A stretch of DNA of 64,000 bases from an uncultured Desulfovibrio sp. (GTDB lineage Bacteria; Desulfobacterota; Desulfovibrionia; Desulfovibrionales; Desulfovibrionaceae): assembly GCA_913063155.1 (NCBI GenBank), contig CAJXYU010000001.1:372001-436000 (forward strand). Reading direction: 5' to 3'. Each line of letters begins with the position of its first letter. The stretch's first letter is position 1. Positions 17,450 to 28,903 of this stretch are shown piece by piece. A model generated the notes under the pieces. That model ran no database searches and was not told the DNA's origin. It saw only the letters and a list, made by a program, of their open reading frames with translations. Position numbers and translations under genes: made by a program.

Positions 17450-18847
17450 ATGTTCAATCGTGAAAGTCTCATCATCATAAGTGTCTGTCTCGGCGCCTTC
17501 ATCAGCTGCCTGGACAGCTACATCGTCAATATTTCCCTGCCGGACATCGCCACGGCCTTCGGCACGGACGTGGTCAGCGTCTCGGCCGTCACGGTCTATT
17601 ACTCGCTGCTTATGAGCTGCACCATGCTGGTCTGGGGCAAGGCTTCGGACAGGCTCGGCGCACGCAGGCTCTTTCTGGCCGGGTACGCCGTCTTCACCCT
17701 GAGCTCATTGCTCTGCGGACTGGCGCCCAACCTGGAAATACTGGTGCTCTCCCGATGTCTCCAGGGATTCGGCGCGGCATCTCTCTTCGCCATAGGCATG
17801 ACCATCGTGGCTCTGCACATGCCGCAGAACATCCTGGGCAAGGCTTACGGCCTCGTCGCCACATCCGGCGCGCTGGGCCTGACATTCGGCGCGCCCCTGG
17901 GGGGGCTCATCACCGGCCTGTTCAACTGGCGCGGAGTCTTTCTGGTCAACGTGCCCATAGGCATCCTCGCCTGGCTGCTGACCCGTCACTCCATTCCAAA
18001 GGCTGAAGAAAAGAACGAAGAGGGAAAACCTTTCGACGTCATGGGTGCATTGCTCAGTGCGGCGGCCCTGTTCTCTCTGGTCTGGGCCCTTTCCGCCTGC
18101 GAAAGGGAAGGCTGGCAATCGTTCGGATTTCTCTGCTTCTTCACTCTGGCCCTGGCGCTCGGCATCCTTTTCGTGTTTCAGGAGCGCCGGCACCCCAGCC
18201 CGCTCATCAACCCGGCCCTGTTCACGGACCGGGGATTCCCCCTGGCCGTGGGCGTGGGTATGATTCTCATGCTCGCTCTGGGGGGCGTGGCCCTGATCCT
18301 CCCCTTCCACCTCATCTGGGGCAAGGGACTTTCCGTGGAAATGGCCGGGCTGATCATGGCCATGTTCTCCAGCGTGGGGGTCATGCTCAACCACTTGTCC
18401 GGACGGCTGGCAGACAAGGTGGGAGCCGCCCGCCTCTGCCTCGCGGCCATGGTCCTTACCGCCGGGTCTTCGCTCTTCTTCGCCTTCTCCGCCCAGGCCC
18501 CGGGGCTGACCACCACAATCATCTTCCTGTTGGTTTTCGGCGTAGGATGCAGTCTCTTCTTCCCGGGCGGCAACGCCCTGATCATGAAACTGGCCCCGCG
18601 GGAGCACAAGGGAGCCGCAGGAGGCGTCAACGCAACCTCGCGTACTTTGGGCATGACCATGGGAGCTTCCATTTTCGCCGCCCTGCTGCCGCACCATGGC
18701 GCTACCGGGCAGTTGCCTCCCGACGCCATGCGCTTGCCCTGGCTTTTCGGCGCTGCGATCCTGGCCGTGGCGTTCTTGATGTGTCTCCCACTGGTAACGG
18801 ATGAACGCCGCAAAAGGCGTGAACAAGAGAGGAGCATGGTCGCATGA
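17450..18847 (+). CDS. MFS drug/solute transporter (DHA2-like), copy 2
   Basis: A 465-residue paralogue of the preceding carrier, alignable almost without gaps: LGAFISCLDSYIVNISLPDIA at the start, WGKASDRLGARRLFL in motif A, and the same VNVPIGILAWLLTRHSIP after helix 6. Differences are spread over the whole length, so the duplication is old enough for both copies to have been selected. Its stop overlaps the glcF start (ATGA), which keeps translation coupled. The two pumps may have split substrates or doubled the dose; neither can be told from sequence. Confidence 0.85.
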   Translation: MFNRESLIIISVCLGAFISCLDSYIVNISLPDIATAFGTDVVSVSAVTVYYSLLMSCTMLVWGKASDRLGARRLFLAGYAVFTLSSLLCGLAPNLEILVLSRCLQGFGAASLFAIGMTIVALHMPQNILGKAYGLVATSGALGLTFGAPLGGLITGLFNWRGVFLVNVPIGILAWLLTRHSIPKAEEKNEEGKPFDVMGALLSAAALFSLVWALSACEREGWQSFGFLCFFTLALALGILFVFQERRHPSPLINPALFTDRGFPLAVGVGMILMLALGGVALILPFHLIWGKGLSVEMAGLIMAMFSSVGVMLNHLSGRLADKVGAARLCLAAMVLTAGSSLFFAFSAQAPGLTTTIIFLLVFGVGCSLFFPGGNALIMKLAPREHKGAAGGVNATSRTLGMTMGASIFAALLPHHGATGQLPPDAMRLPWLFGAAILAVAFLMCLPLVTDERRKRREQERSMVA

Positions 18848-19965
18848 ACTGCATCCTGTGCGGAAAATGCCTGGAAGTCTGCCCGCTGTTGCGGGCCACG
18901 AATCGGGAAGAACTCAGTCCACGCGCCAAGGCGGACCTGGCGACACTCCTGAAGAACGGCGAGCTCCCCCTTTCCGGCGAGGACGTGGCTGGGCTGACCG
19001 GCCTGTGCCTGGGCTGCCGACGCTGCCGAGACAAGTGCCCGCAAGGTGTGGACGTGCCCGCCTTGGTGGCCGATCTGCGCGCCGCGCACCCGGATTTCAG
19101 GTCCTGGCTCTGGAAGACCTGGCTCAAACGGGCCCGCGAGCTGTGGCCCAGCTCCAGCCTGGCGGCCAAGCTCATCCCCGAAAAATTCCAGCCCGAACGC
19201 CTGGCCCCCTTCCTCAAGGCCCTGGCCCTACTCGAAGGCGGCCCCCATATCGTGCCGTTCGTGAACATAAGGGAGCTGCCCGACCACAAGGGCGAAGCCA
19301 TGCTGCTCTTTTCCGGCTGCACGGCCAGATACGTGCAGGGACATTGGCGAAAAACGGCTGAAAAACTGCTCTCAGCCATGAATATCGAGCTGCGAAAGGA
19401 CAAATTCGAGTGCTGCGGCATCGGACTGGAGTCCGCCGGGTTCGGCGCGGACGCGGGCAAGATGCGCGAAAAGAACGTGCAGACATGGCGCAAGGCGGGC
19501 AAACCCAAAATCGTGACCCTGTGCGTTTCCTGCCACAAAGGACTGACGGGATACTCCGGCTGCTTCAAGAATCCGGAAGAAGCTCTCCAATGGACGGAAG
19601 CGCTGACCCCCATATCCGAACTTTTATTCGACGGGCGTTATGTGCTGTCCGAAAACACTCCTGCACGGGTGGGGTATCATCGTCCCTGCCATGCACCCAA
19701 AAACGACACGGACCATACATTGCTGACGGCAGTCCTCGGAGAAAGGCTGCGGTCACATGACGGTCGCGAATGCTGCGGGTTCGGCGGCATCATGCAGTTG
19801 GGCGCGCCCGAGCTCTGTGCACGGGTCAACGCCCGTTGCCGGCAGAGCCTTGAAGGCGCAGGAGTTGTGCTCACGGGTTGTTCGGCCTGTGCCGCGCAGC
19901 TGACGGCCACTGCCCCCGAAGGGATTCGGGTGGGACACTGGCTGGAGATACTGAAAACACCATGA
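18844..19965 (+). CDS. glcF: Fe-S/CCG-domain oxidoreductase subunit (GlcF-like)
   Basis: A 373-residue cytoplasmic electron-transfer subunit. The N-terminus has two ferredoxin-like 4Fe-4S motifs (CILCGKCLEVCP and CLGCRRCRDKCP). Two CCG domains follow, recognised by FECCGIG...CVSCHKG and ECCGFGG...CSACAAQ, which bind a further Fe-S centre and pass electrons from the flavin subunit to the quinone pool or a heterodisulfide-like acceptor. It is the natural partner of glcD upstream. The ATG overlaps the MFS stop, and its own TGA overlaps the next ATG. Confidence 0.88.
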   Translation: MNCILCGKCLEVCPLLRATNREELSPRAKADLATLLKNGELPLSGEDVAGLTGLCLGCRRCRDKCPQGVDVPALVADLRAAHPDFRSWLWKTWLKRARELWPSSSLAAKLIPEKFQPERLAPFLKALALLEGGPHIVPFVNIRELPDHKGEAMLLFSGCTARYVQGHWRKTAEKLLSAMNIELRKDKFECCGIGLESAGFGADAGKMREKNVQTWRKAGKPKIVTLCVSCHKGLTGYSGCFKNPEEALQWTEALTPISELLFDGRYVLSENTPARVGYHRPCHAPKNDTDHTLLTAVLGERLRSHDGRECCGFGGIMQLGAPELCARVNARCRQSLEGAGVVLTGCSACAAQLTATAPEGIRVGHWLEILKTP

Positions 19966-20776
19966 CAAAAATCCATCCCCTGACCATCGCCAGACAATCA
20001 TACGCCCTGCTCTGGCAGAACCGGCTCACGGCCGGGGCGTTCTGGTTCGCGTACGTGCTCGCGTATACCCTGGCGGGCATGGTCCCTCTCTATCATCTCG
20101 TCCCGGTTCCCCATGTTTTCTACAAACTGCTCACCAGCCTGCTGCTCGCCCCTGCCGCAGTCGTCTTCTACCAAACACTGCTTGCGCCCCCGGATGAGCC
20201 GAGCCTGCTCATTCCTCACGATATCGTCAAAAAGGCGCTCTTTTTTACAGTTGGGTTGTTTTCTGTAAAAATCTTGTACTTCCTGGTTTACTCTTCGCTC
20301 ACAGGACTTATATCACCCCCGGCAGACCCGGAAGTGGCGGAACGCATGACCGCCGTCATGGCGGTCATGGGATACGCGATACCCGCAGTCTTCTATTACT
20401 GCGCCGTCAAGACGGCCCTGTTTTTTCCGGCAGTCGTCCAGGGCAGGGACAGCCCCCTGGCCACGGCGTACACTCTGACGCGCGGCAATACCCTATGGGT
20501 ATTCCTGGGACTGGCCATGGCTCTGGCGCCTGCGTACGTGCTCGTGACAGGCCTCCTGTTGGGCCCCGGCGCGAACCTGATTTTTTGGCTTGGCGACCTG
20601 CGGCTTCCCTTGTGGCTTCAGACCATATATATGAATGCCACCGGGGCGGTGTTCGACGGCCTGCTTTTCATGCTTATTGCCGCAGGACTTTGCGCCGCAT
20701 ACGTAAAACTGCTTTCCGCCCCCGGGATTAACGCCGAAACCGACGAACCAACTCCCGCTAAGGAGAATCACCAATA

Positions 20777-20777
<1 letters not shown>
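19962..20777 (+). CDS. Hypothetical six-helix membrane protein
   Basis: A 271-residue integral membrane protein with six hydrophobic segments (near residues 17-42, 50-72, 86-112, 130-160, 173-197 and 225-250) and no catalytic motif that I recognise. It starts in an ATGA overlap with glcF and ends in a TAATG overlap with secA, so it is translated as part of one chain. The C-terminal tail ([16 protein letters not shown]) is soluble. The position is conserved enough in layout to suggest a role beside SecA or the oxidase, but this is only context. Confidence 0.8.
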
Positions 20778-23317
<2,540 letters not shown>

Positions 23318-23341
23318 GCCGAAGCACAGACAACAGCATCA

Positions 23342-23382
23342 ACAAGGCCGCCGTCCTTCGGGATGGCGGCCTTGTCTTTTTC
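23342..23382 (+). terminator. Rho-independent terminator after secA
   Basis: A 15-bp stem (ACAAGGCCGCC... with one G-T pair) around a TTCG tetraloop, followed by CTTTTTCC. A textbook terminator 25 bp past secA. Confidence 0.92.
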
Positions 23383-23527
23383 CTCCCCAACGAGTCAACA
23401 ATATCAATCCACAAATATTTCATTAAGAAATATAAAGAAATTTTCCTTTTATCCGAAACAGAAAAGACAAGGCGGCAATTCCGACACAAATAATACGCAA
23501 TTAAAAATACTCCAACGGAAAAACGTC

Positions 23528-25333
23528 ATGAGCGGAATCAGCAAATTCAATCCGGTCCTCGGGAACCCCACTTCAGCAACCTTCACCGTGAAGACAACCG
23601 AACGGAACGCAAGTGACTGGAGTCAGGCCGTCAAAGGGGACACGGTCGACATTTCCGAAAAGGCGATTGAAAAATATGACGCGCTGTCCATGGCCGAGTC
23701 CGGTGACATTTCTGCCGACAACCGGGAAAAAATGGATATCCTGAAGCAGGAGATGGCGGAAACAGCCCGGCAAAAAAGGCAGGAATACCGAGATGCCGTC
23801 AACGGCACACCCGCCGAGAAAGAAGAAGGGGAAACCCCTTGGGACACCCGATACGGCCTGAAGGCCGGAACCAGCATCCTTTCCAACGGAAACAAGCAGG
23901 TGATCTCCATCAAGGACGATGAGATCAGCATTCTGGAATACAAGGGAGACAAGCTGGTAAGCAAGACCACCGGCTTCATGGATGACGATTCCCTCACCAC
24001 CTCGGCCGAGTACTACAACGAAGCCGGTGAAATCGTTCAGACCGTGAATACCTTCATCACCGGCCAGAGCGATTCGTCCTCAACACAAACCCAAGCCGCC
24101 ATGAAGAGGGATATCAACTGGTACGAGCACGGAGAACTTGTCCGCGAAATGCACGACAGCCAGAATGTGAACGCCTCATACTCAGGCCTGAACAGGCAGC
24201 AATGGCCTCCGACGGAGGGAACCAGTCTTGAGGAAATGGTCTCCTACTTTACCAGAGATAAGCTCAGCACCAACTACAGTTCCAGTATTCTGGAATATGA
24301 CGACGGTCGACTGATACGTTCTGCTACCATCAATCATACAGCGCAAAGCGACGGCGGCACGGACCGAAGGCATGTCATGGAACGGGTCGAGACAGGGGAC
24401 AAGAACAAGCCGCGTACCGACTTTTCCCAGCCGACGTACAGCCTCTCCATGTCGGTGACCGATTATGACCATGAAGGAAATGTCAGCCGCGATGCGCGGT
24501 TCACGGAATACAACGGCAGTAAATCGAAAGGCCTCTTCAGGCCCTCCGTTGCTTTCCAGAAGCAAACTTCATCAGTCTCCTGGTACGATAACGGCCAGCT
24601 GGTCAAACGCAGCGAGGGTTCCCTTGAGGCTGAGGGCAGCCCTTCGGAGCAACCGTCCGAGCGCTCGGGAATGCTCGGCATTCTGGGGTTGACAGGGAGT
24701 GAGTACGCCACAGCCCAGCCGCAGTCGGCGGGAGAAATCCTGGCAACAAAGTACGGAAAACAGCAGAGGGCCACGGATGGGCAGGCAACCGGTTGGGAAG
24801 ATCATTTCGGCGATGCGGGAGAGCCGGACAGCATGCTCAGGTCCGGTTCGGCATATGAAATCAGCATAACCAATGAAATATACAGCAAGGGAAAAATCGT
24901 TGCCCGCCAGACGGACACCCAGAAGGCCAAGGACAATACCTTGCCCATCCGACCTCAATTCCGCACAGGCAAGGGACTGACCGAGGATGATATCCCGGCT
25001 CTGCTGCACAGCTCGGAACACACCGAAGAAAGTTTTGACGAGAATGGTCAAGTGGAAACACGGGCCGAGCTCTCCACGCATGAAAGTATGAAACGGGGTG
25101 AGAACGATACTTATTCTGTGGAGACTTATCAGCACGGAACGATAACAAGGAACTCAGCCACCAAGCACCTGTCCGCCCTTGTGGATGGGTACGCCGAAGA
25201 TGTTGACAAGGAATTCGACAAGGCCCGCGAGAAGTGGGAACTGGACGCCGATCTCACCGTGGATGATGTCATGGATCTGATGGACGAAAATGATGACAAG
25301 CCACAGTGGAATGTCCGTCTCGAGGCTGACTAG
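23528..25333 (+). CDS. Unknown 601-residue protein with nine YxxxGxLV repeats
   Basis: No signal peptide or membrane helix. The N-terminus (to residue 100) is polar and contains GDTVDISEKAIEKY, a phrase seen in flagellar and related regulatory proteins, then a charged helix. From 137 on a short motif recurs: EYKGDKLV (137), EYYNEAGEIV (161), WYEHGELV (198), EYDDGRLI (256), DYDHEGNV (312), WYDNGQLV (352), IYSKGKIV (451), FDENGQV (503), TYQHGTI (533). This looks like irregular MORN-2/YwqK-type beta-hairpin repeats. The tail is acidic. It is alone between two terminators, in more AT-rich DNA upstream. Function unknown. Confidence 0.75.
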   Translation: MSGISKFNPVLGNPTSATFTVKTTERNASDWSQAVKGDTVDISEKAIEKYDALSMAESGDISADNREKMDILKQEMAETARQKRQEYRDAVNGTPAEKEEGETPWDTRYGLKAGTSILSNGNKQVISIKDDEISILEYKGDKLVSKTTGFMDDDSLTTSAEYYNEAGEIVQTVNTFITGQSDSSSTQTQAAMKRDINWYEHGELVREMHDSQNVNASYSGLNRQQWPPTEGTSLEEMVSYFTRDKLSTNYSSSILEYDDGRLIRSATINHTAQSDGGTDRRHVMERVETGDKNKPRTDFSQPTYSLSMSVTDYDHEGNVSRDARFTEYNGSKSKGLFRPSVAFQKQTSSVSWYDNGQLVKRSEGSLEAEGSPSEQPSERSGMLGILGLTGSEYATAQPQSAGEILATKYGKQQRATDGQATGWEDHFGDAGEPDSMLRSGSAYEISITNEIYSKGKIVARQTDTQKAKDNTLPIRPQFRTGKGLTEDDIPALLHSSEHTEESFDENGQVETRAELSTHESMKRGENDTYSVETYQHGTITRNSATKHLSALVDGYAEDVDKEFDKAREKWELDADLTVDDVMDLMDENDDKPQWNVRLEAD

Positions 25334-25363
25334 ACGCCAACTTCCCATGCCTTATAAAACAAC

Positions 25364-25400
25364 AAAGGCCGTCATCCTCCAAGGACGTCGGCCTTTTTCC
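25364..25400. terminator. Bidirectional terminator
   Basis: AAAGGCCG and CGGCCTTT flank a 17-base loop, with TTTTTCC on one side and an A-rich AAAACAACAAA on the other. It separates the repeat protein from the convergent TetR gene and can serve both. Confidence 0.8.
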
Positions 25401-25421
25401 GTGCCTGCCTGGAACTGACGG

Positions 25422-26006
25422 TCAGGGCAGCAGCTTCATGAAGATGCCCACGGTCTTTTCCGCATGCAGGTCCATCTCTTCCTGCGTGGGAGAAGCGCAC
25501 CGCCCGATGAGCACCTCCGTGGTCATTGAAAGCAGGGTGCTGAGCAAAACCTTGATGGCGTACTCGGGGTCCTCCATCCCAAACCGCTCAACCAGGAAGC
25601 GGGCCAGGTGTTCCCGGGTCTCCCTGGGCCCCAGCGCAAAATGGGCGCGTGTCATCTCCGGAGCCTCCGGCCCCTCCGCCATGAGAAGGCGCATGGTCGC
25701 CAAATGCTCGTTCGAGAGATGCTTGCCGACAAACCCCCTGGCGAAATGCAGCAGGGCTTCGCGCGTATCTTCCCGATCCAGCTCATTGATGAAACGGGAA
25801 TGGGATTTGTCCCGCTGCGCTTCCAGGGCAGCCTGGTACAGGGCCTCCTTGGATTCGAAATAGCGATAGACCGTCTGCTTGGTCACACCGGCCTTGCGGG
25901 CAATGTCATCCATGCTCGCGCCGATGTATCCGTCCGCCCGGAACGTCCCGATGGCGGACTCAAGGATGGCAGCCCGCTTTTGTTCTCTTTTCCGCTCCAT
26001 TTTCAT
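25422..26006 (-). CDS. TetR-family repressor
   Basis: A 194-residue regulator. The N-terminal HTH is typical (AAILESAIGTFRADGYIGASMDDIARKAGVTKQTVYRYFESKEALYQ), and the rest is the helical ligand-binding and dimer domain with no metal or other diagnostic residues. ATG 26006 is chosen with AGGAAG upstream; GTG 26009 is adjacent. It is divergent from a DMT-family exporter with two matching inverted repeats between them, so it most likely represses both itself and the exporter until an unknown compound binds. Confidence 0.9.
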   Translation of the reverse strand: MKMERKREQKRAAILESAIGTFRADGYIGASMDDIARKAGVTKQTVYRYFESKEALYQAALEAQRDKSHSRFINELDREDTREALLHFARGFVGKHLSNEHLATMRLLMAEGPEAPEMTRAHFALGPRETREHLARFLVERFGMEDPEYAIKVLLSTLLSMTTEVLIGRCASPTQEEMDLHAEKTVGIFMKLLP

Positions 26007-26040
26007 CACAGCAACTTCCTTTCAGTCAGCCCAACGGTAA

Positions 26041-26062
26041 AATCATACTAACGGGTATGATT
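26041..26062. promoter_or_regulatory. TetR operator 1
   Basis: AATCATAC and GTATGATT separated by 6 bp. It lies 35 bp before the tetR start, where it can block that promoter. It shares its half-site with operator 2. Confidence 0.75.
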
Positions 26063-26066
26063 GTTC

Positions 26067-26094
26067 TTGACAAGCCTGAAAGTGAATCTTAAAT
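26067..26094 (+). promoter_or_regulatory. Candidate promoter of the DMT exporter
   Basis: TTGACA at 26067-26072, a 16-bp spacer and TTAAAT. The -10 end overlaps operator 2, which fits repression by TetR. Confidence 0.6.
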
Positions 26095-26114
26095 CATACT
26101 CATTAGTATGATTT
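26091..26114. promoter_or_regulatory. TetR operator 2
   Basis: AAATCATACT and its complement AGTATGATTT around CATT: a perfect 10-4-10 inverted repeat, 20 bp before the exporter start and sharing ATCATAC half-sites with operator 1. Confidence 0.8.
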
Positions 26115-26133
26115 TTACCAAAGGAGTCAAACC

Positions 26134-27033
26134 ATGATTGAATCATCAATAAAGTCATTGCTGCCGAAAAACGCCAGGGACCGCGGCTTGCTGGCGGCTC
26201 TTGGAGGATGCTTCCTCATCAGCTTCGACCCCTCTTTCATCCGTATGTCCGGCGTGGCCGGGTTCGACACCGCTTTCCTGTTCGGATTGTTCACAACGAT
26301 TTCCATGTCCCTGATCATCCAGACAACGGACAGCCGAGGACTTGTGGGAACGCTTCGAGAGAGCGGCTGGCCCGCAGTGGTATCAGGCCTGCTTATCGTG
26401 GGCAGCGCCCTGTCGTTCATACTCAGCGTCAAGCACACGTCCGTGGCCAACACCGTGGTCATCCTGAGCGGCAGGCCGGTGCTCACGGCCGTGGTTTCCT
26501 GGATATTGCTGGGCGAAAAAACCACCAGGAACCTGTGGCTGGCCATGGCAGGGGTCATGAGCGGCATCTTCATCGTCATGTCCGGTTCCCTGAAATCGGG
26601 CCACCTCGCCGGGGACGGATTCGCCGTCATCGCCGTACTTTGCCTGGCCCTGAACGGCACCCTCTGGAGACGCTACAAGGATGTGAGCCGGACCGCCATC
26701 GTAGGGTTGGGCGGTTTCTTCCTGGCTCTGGCCACATTCATCCCGGCCAGTCCATCGAACTTTTCGTCTGATACGTGGTTGATCATGGCGGCCATGGGCC
26801 TGGCCACCGCGCCCATCGGACGTGTGCTGAACGCCACCGCCACACGCTATATTCCCGCAGCCGAAGCGGCCATGATCACACTGGGCAATGTCGTGCTTGC
26901 GCCCCTGTGGGTCTTCATCTTCTTCCAGGAGCAACCTCCGCTGACCACGCTGCTGGGCGGGGGCATAGCCCTGTCCACCATCATCACTTACATCGCCCTC
27001 ACCCGCAGGCGTTTGGCCCAGGCCCGGGCATAA
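26134..27033 (+). CDS. DMT-superfamily (EamA) transporter
   Basis: A 299-residue inner-membrane protein with about ten helices arranged as two EamA repeats (first repeat closing at SWILLGEKTTRNLWLAMAGVMSGI, second at WVFIFFQEQPPLTTLLGGGIAL). Both carry the family's typical end-of-repeat E-x-x-x-x-x-x-x-x-G pattern. DMT members export amino acids, metabolites or drugs. Its control by a divergent TetR repressor points to a detox or metabolite-overflow role. Ribosome site AAAGGAG is well placed before ATG 26134. Confidence 0.85.
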   Translation: MIESSIKSLLPKNARDRGLLAALGGCFLISFDPSFIRMSGVAGFDTAFLFGLFTTISMSLIIQTTDSRGLVGTLRESGWPAVVSGLLIVGSALSFILSVKHTSVANTVVILSGRPVLTAVVSWILLGEKTTRNLWLAMAGVMSGIFIVMSGSLKSGHLAGDGFAVIAVLCLALNGTLWRRYKDVSRTAIVGLGGFFLALATFIPASPSNFSSDTWLIMAAMGLATAPIGRVLNATATRYIPAAEAAMITLGNVVLAPLWVFIFFQEQPPLTTLLGGGIALSTIITYIALTRRRLAQARA

Positions 27034-27140
27034 GGCTTGAGACAACAAGCGTCCCCGGTAAAATCAAGCCGTCGACGGAGAGGTTTTTTTTATACCCCAA
27101 GGGGATCCACAAGGAACTGATCAAGAAGGGAAAAAATACA

Positions 27141-27198
27141 GAAAAAAGCCAAGGACAGTCCCTCGTGTCCGCTTCGATCACGCTGGGACTGCCCTTGG
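27141..27198 (-). terminator. Terminator of the DUF3124 gene
   Basis: On the minus strand a stem CCAAGG-CAGTCCC pairs with GGGACTG-CCTTGG (one mismatch, a 22-base loop) and is followed by CTTTTTTC. It sits 38 bp past the stop of the minus-strand gene. Confidence 0.75.
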
Positions 27199-27235
27199 TT
27201 GGATAAGCCAGTGGACATGCCTTTCCAAGCTGAAT

Positions 27236-27703
27236 CTACTTGTCTTCGCTGATGACTATCCCGTCGCAGACAAAGGAGATGCCCTGGGTGGAGGCTGTGC
27301 CGATCATGACCGCCTGAATGATGGGCGCATTGACCTTCTGGGCTGCGGTCCAGTGCACCAGGAAGTTGGCGCCCGAACCGCCGGAGGTGTCCCGTTCGGG
27401 AATGTGGAACTCAATCGTGCCGAGAGGCTGGACGATGACGGGCCGCTCCAGATGGTTCTTCACCAACACGCCGTCGGAGTCGTAGTAGCGCACAATGGTG
27501 ACCTTGATGGCGTTGGACGGGTCGGTGTTGCGAATGCTCAAGAGGGCCGAAAGATTATAGGGCTTGCCCTTGATGCCTTGGTATATGTGAGAATAGACAG
27601 GGACATAGACATCTTGTCCCTTGGACAGCTTGACTGTTTCCGCCGCCAGCGGAGCAGCGGTCAGCAGTAGGACGAAGACGGCGATAACGAACTTTCTGAA
27701 CAT
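27236..27703 (-). CDS. Secreted DUF3124 protein
   Basis: A 155-residue exported protein. The start at 27703 is used because GGAGAG precedes it and it yields a clear signal peptide (MFRKFVIAVFVLLLTAAPLAAE, cleavage after the second AxA). The mature part has the DUF3124 pattern: VYVPVYSHIYQG, LSIRNTDPSNAIKVTIVRYYDSDG, PLGTIEFHIPERDTSGGSGANFLVHW and an end motif GISFVCDG. The family has no known function; it is a beta-rich periplasmic protein. It is monocistronic and divergent from a long non-coding stretch. Confidence 0.85.
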   Translation of the reverse strand: MFRKFVIAVFVLLLTAAPLAAETVKLSKGQDVYVPVYSHIYQGIKGKPYNLSALLSIRNTDPSNAIKVTIVRYYDSDGVLVKNHLERPVIVQPLGTIEFHIPERDTSGGSGANFLVHWTAAQKVNAPIIQAVMIGTASTQGISFVCDGIVISEDK

Positions 27704-28103
27704 GAACTCTCTCCATGCAGGATTATGCTTCTGCTTCTGTATGCCTTGTCCGGAAGCTTGTTGCAAGCGCATTCGGTTTTCCGGCCTTCAACTCCAGCCC
27801 CCTCAATTCCAAGGTTCGTGGCTGGATCAACTCAAGGAGTGACATGAAATTCATTTGCCGCATTACCGGCCCTGAGAAGATTCCACCTGGATGGATGACC
27901 GGGGACGAAACAACAAACACACCTCGAAGCACTCTGTTCATACGAAATATCAATATCCCCCATAGGATCGACAGGACAGCGCATGGAAAGTGCGATATTC
28001 CGGTTTAAATATTGCTATTCTCCCCCACCAGGAAACAATTTCCGGCACAAACCGTTCAAGGCCTTCGAAAAACCACACGATGACACAACTCAAGAGGAAA
28101 GCT
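27704..28103. other. 400-bp region without a recognised gene
   Basis: It lies between two divergent genes. Short frames exist on both strands but have no start signals or codon pattern. No clear promoter pair, hairpin or repeat stands out, apart from a short GCTTGTTGCAAGC inverted repeat near 27755. Confidence 0.5.
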
Positions 28104-28607
28104 ATGGACATTGCATCAACAGCAAGCACATGCCAGACTCAACGAACCAGCTCGCCTCAGCTCTCAAGGAACATTCCATCCGGCCGGGTAAGCGGAAACA
28201 CTTCGACAACTTTCGATGAAGCGGTAAAAGAGCAGCAAGGCTCCATCCCACGAGAGGAACTGAACGAATTGTTCGCGCTTCCTCCCTCCCTTGCGCAATA
28301 CACCCCTGAATTCGCCACCATGACAAAGGCCGACATGACCCTGGGGGCCCACGTCGTACCGCTTTCGCAAAGGGCAAGCGGCGCGCAGTGGCAGGCTTGG
28401 GCCGAATACCAGGACATATTCCGTGAAATCTATTCACAAACCCTTTCCGAAAATGGAATCAAGGGAGGTTTTGACTTAGGCGATCTTCCCCAGGCGCAAC
28501 AGGAGGAATTCGCTGAACTTCTTCACCACAACCTATCCAAAGCGCCCAACAAGGAAAGGATACAGGAACTGATGGATATCATGGGTTTGGATGTACCCAG
28601 GCTTTAA
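28104..28607 (+). CDS. Hypothetical 167-residue protein
   Basis: Not recognised. The ATG at 28104 has GAGGAAAG in front; an upstream in-frame ATG at 28080 is less well placed. It is a polar, soluble, mostly helical protein with no signal peptide: a Ser/Thr-rich N-terminus of about 45 residues, then helices (FDEAVKEQQGSIPREELNELF, QWQAWAEYQDIFREIYSQTL, QQEEFAELLHHNLSK) ending in a short amphipathic tail. Codon use and frame quality look real. The first part may be disordered. No neighbours are co-directional in close spacing. Confidence 0.6.
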   Translation: MDIASTASTCQTQRTSSPQLSRNIPSGRVSGNTSTTFDEAVKEQQGSIPREELNELFALPPSLAQYTPEFATMTKADMTLGAHVVPLSQRASGAQWQAWAEYQDIFREIYSQTLSENGIKGGFDLGDLPQAQQEEFAELLHHNLSKAPNKERIQELMDIMGLDVPRL

Positions 28608-28903
28608 GACAAGCGGAGCGGAAAATCCCCTTTGCCCTGCCATGGGGCCAAGCTCTTCCCCCGGAAAAGACCTGCGGCTGAACGCTATCGGCCTCCAGAG
28701 AGATCCGATGCCCGGAAAAACGGCGCTCGGCAGGGCAGCGCGCGGCGATAAGCGTCGCTTCAGCGTAATATCCATGCCGGGCTGCGCTTCTGCCCATGAA
28801 TGCCATTTCCGACACGCTGCGGCAAGGGCATTCGGCTTTCAGGCTTCTTGTATCCCACTCCCATACTTGCTAAAGACCTCAAAGTACGCACGAGGAGAGA
28901 AGC

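Larger units (their letters stand above)
15886..18847 (+). repeat. Tandem duplication, unit about 1498 bp (MFS gene plus glcD tail)
   Basis: The second MFS gene is preceded by a decayed copy of the last 60 or so bases of glcD. CATCAAACG at 15893 recurs at 17391 and ATCATGAATCCC at 15921 as AGCATGAATCCC, both with the same offset of 1498 bp and without gaps up to the two CATATG start sites. The first breakpoint was therefore inside glcD, and copy 2 brought its translation signal along. Confidence 0.85.

Noticed and set aside
28579-28815. 78-codon minus-strand frame in the gap before the binding-protein gene
   Set aside because: No start signal and low-quality composition. The 296-bp gap at 28608-28903 shows nothing else that I can support.
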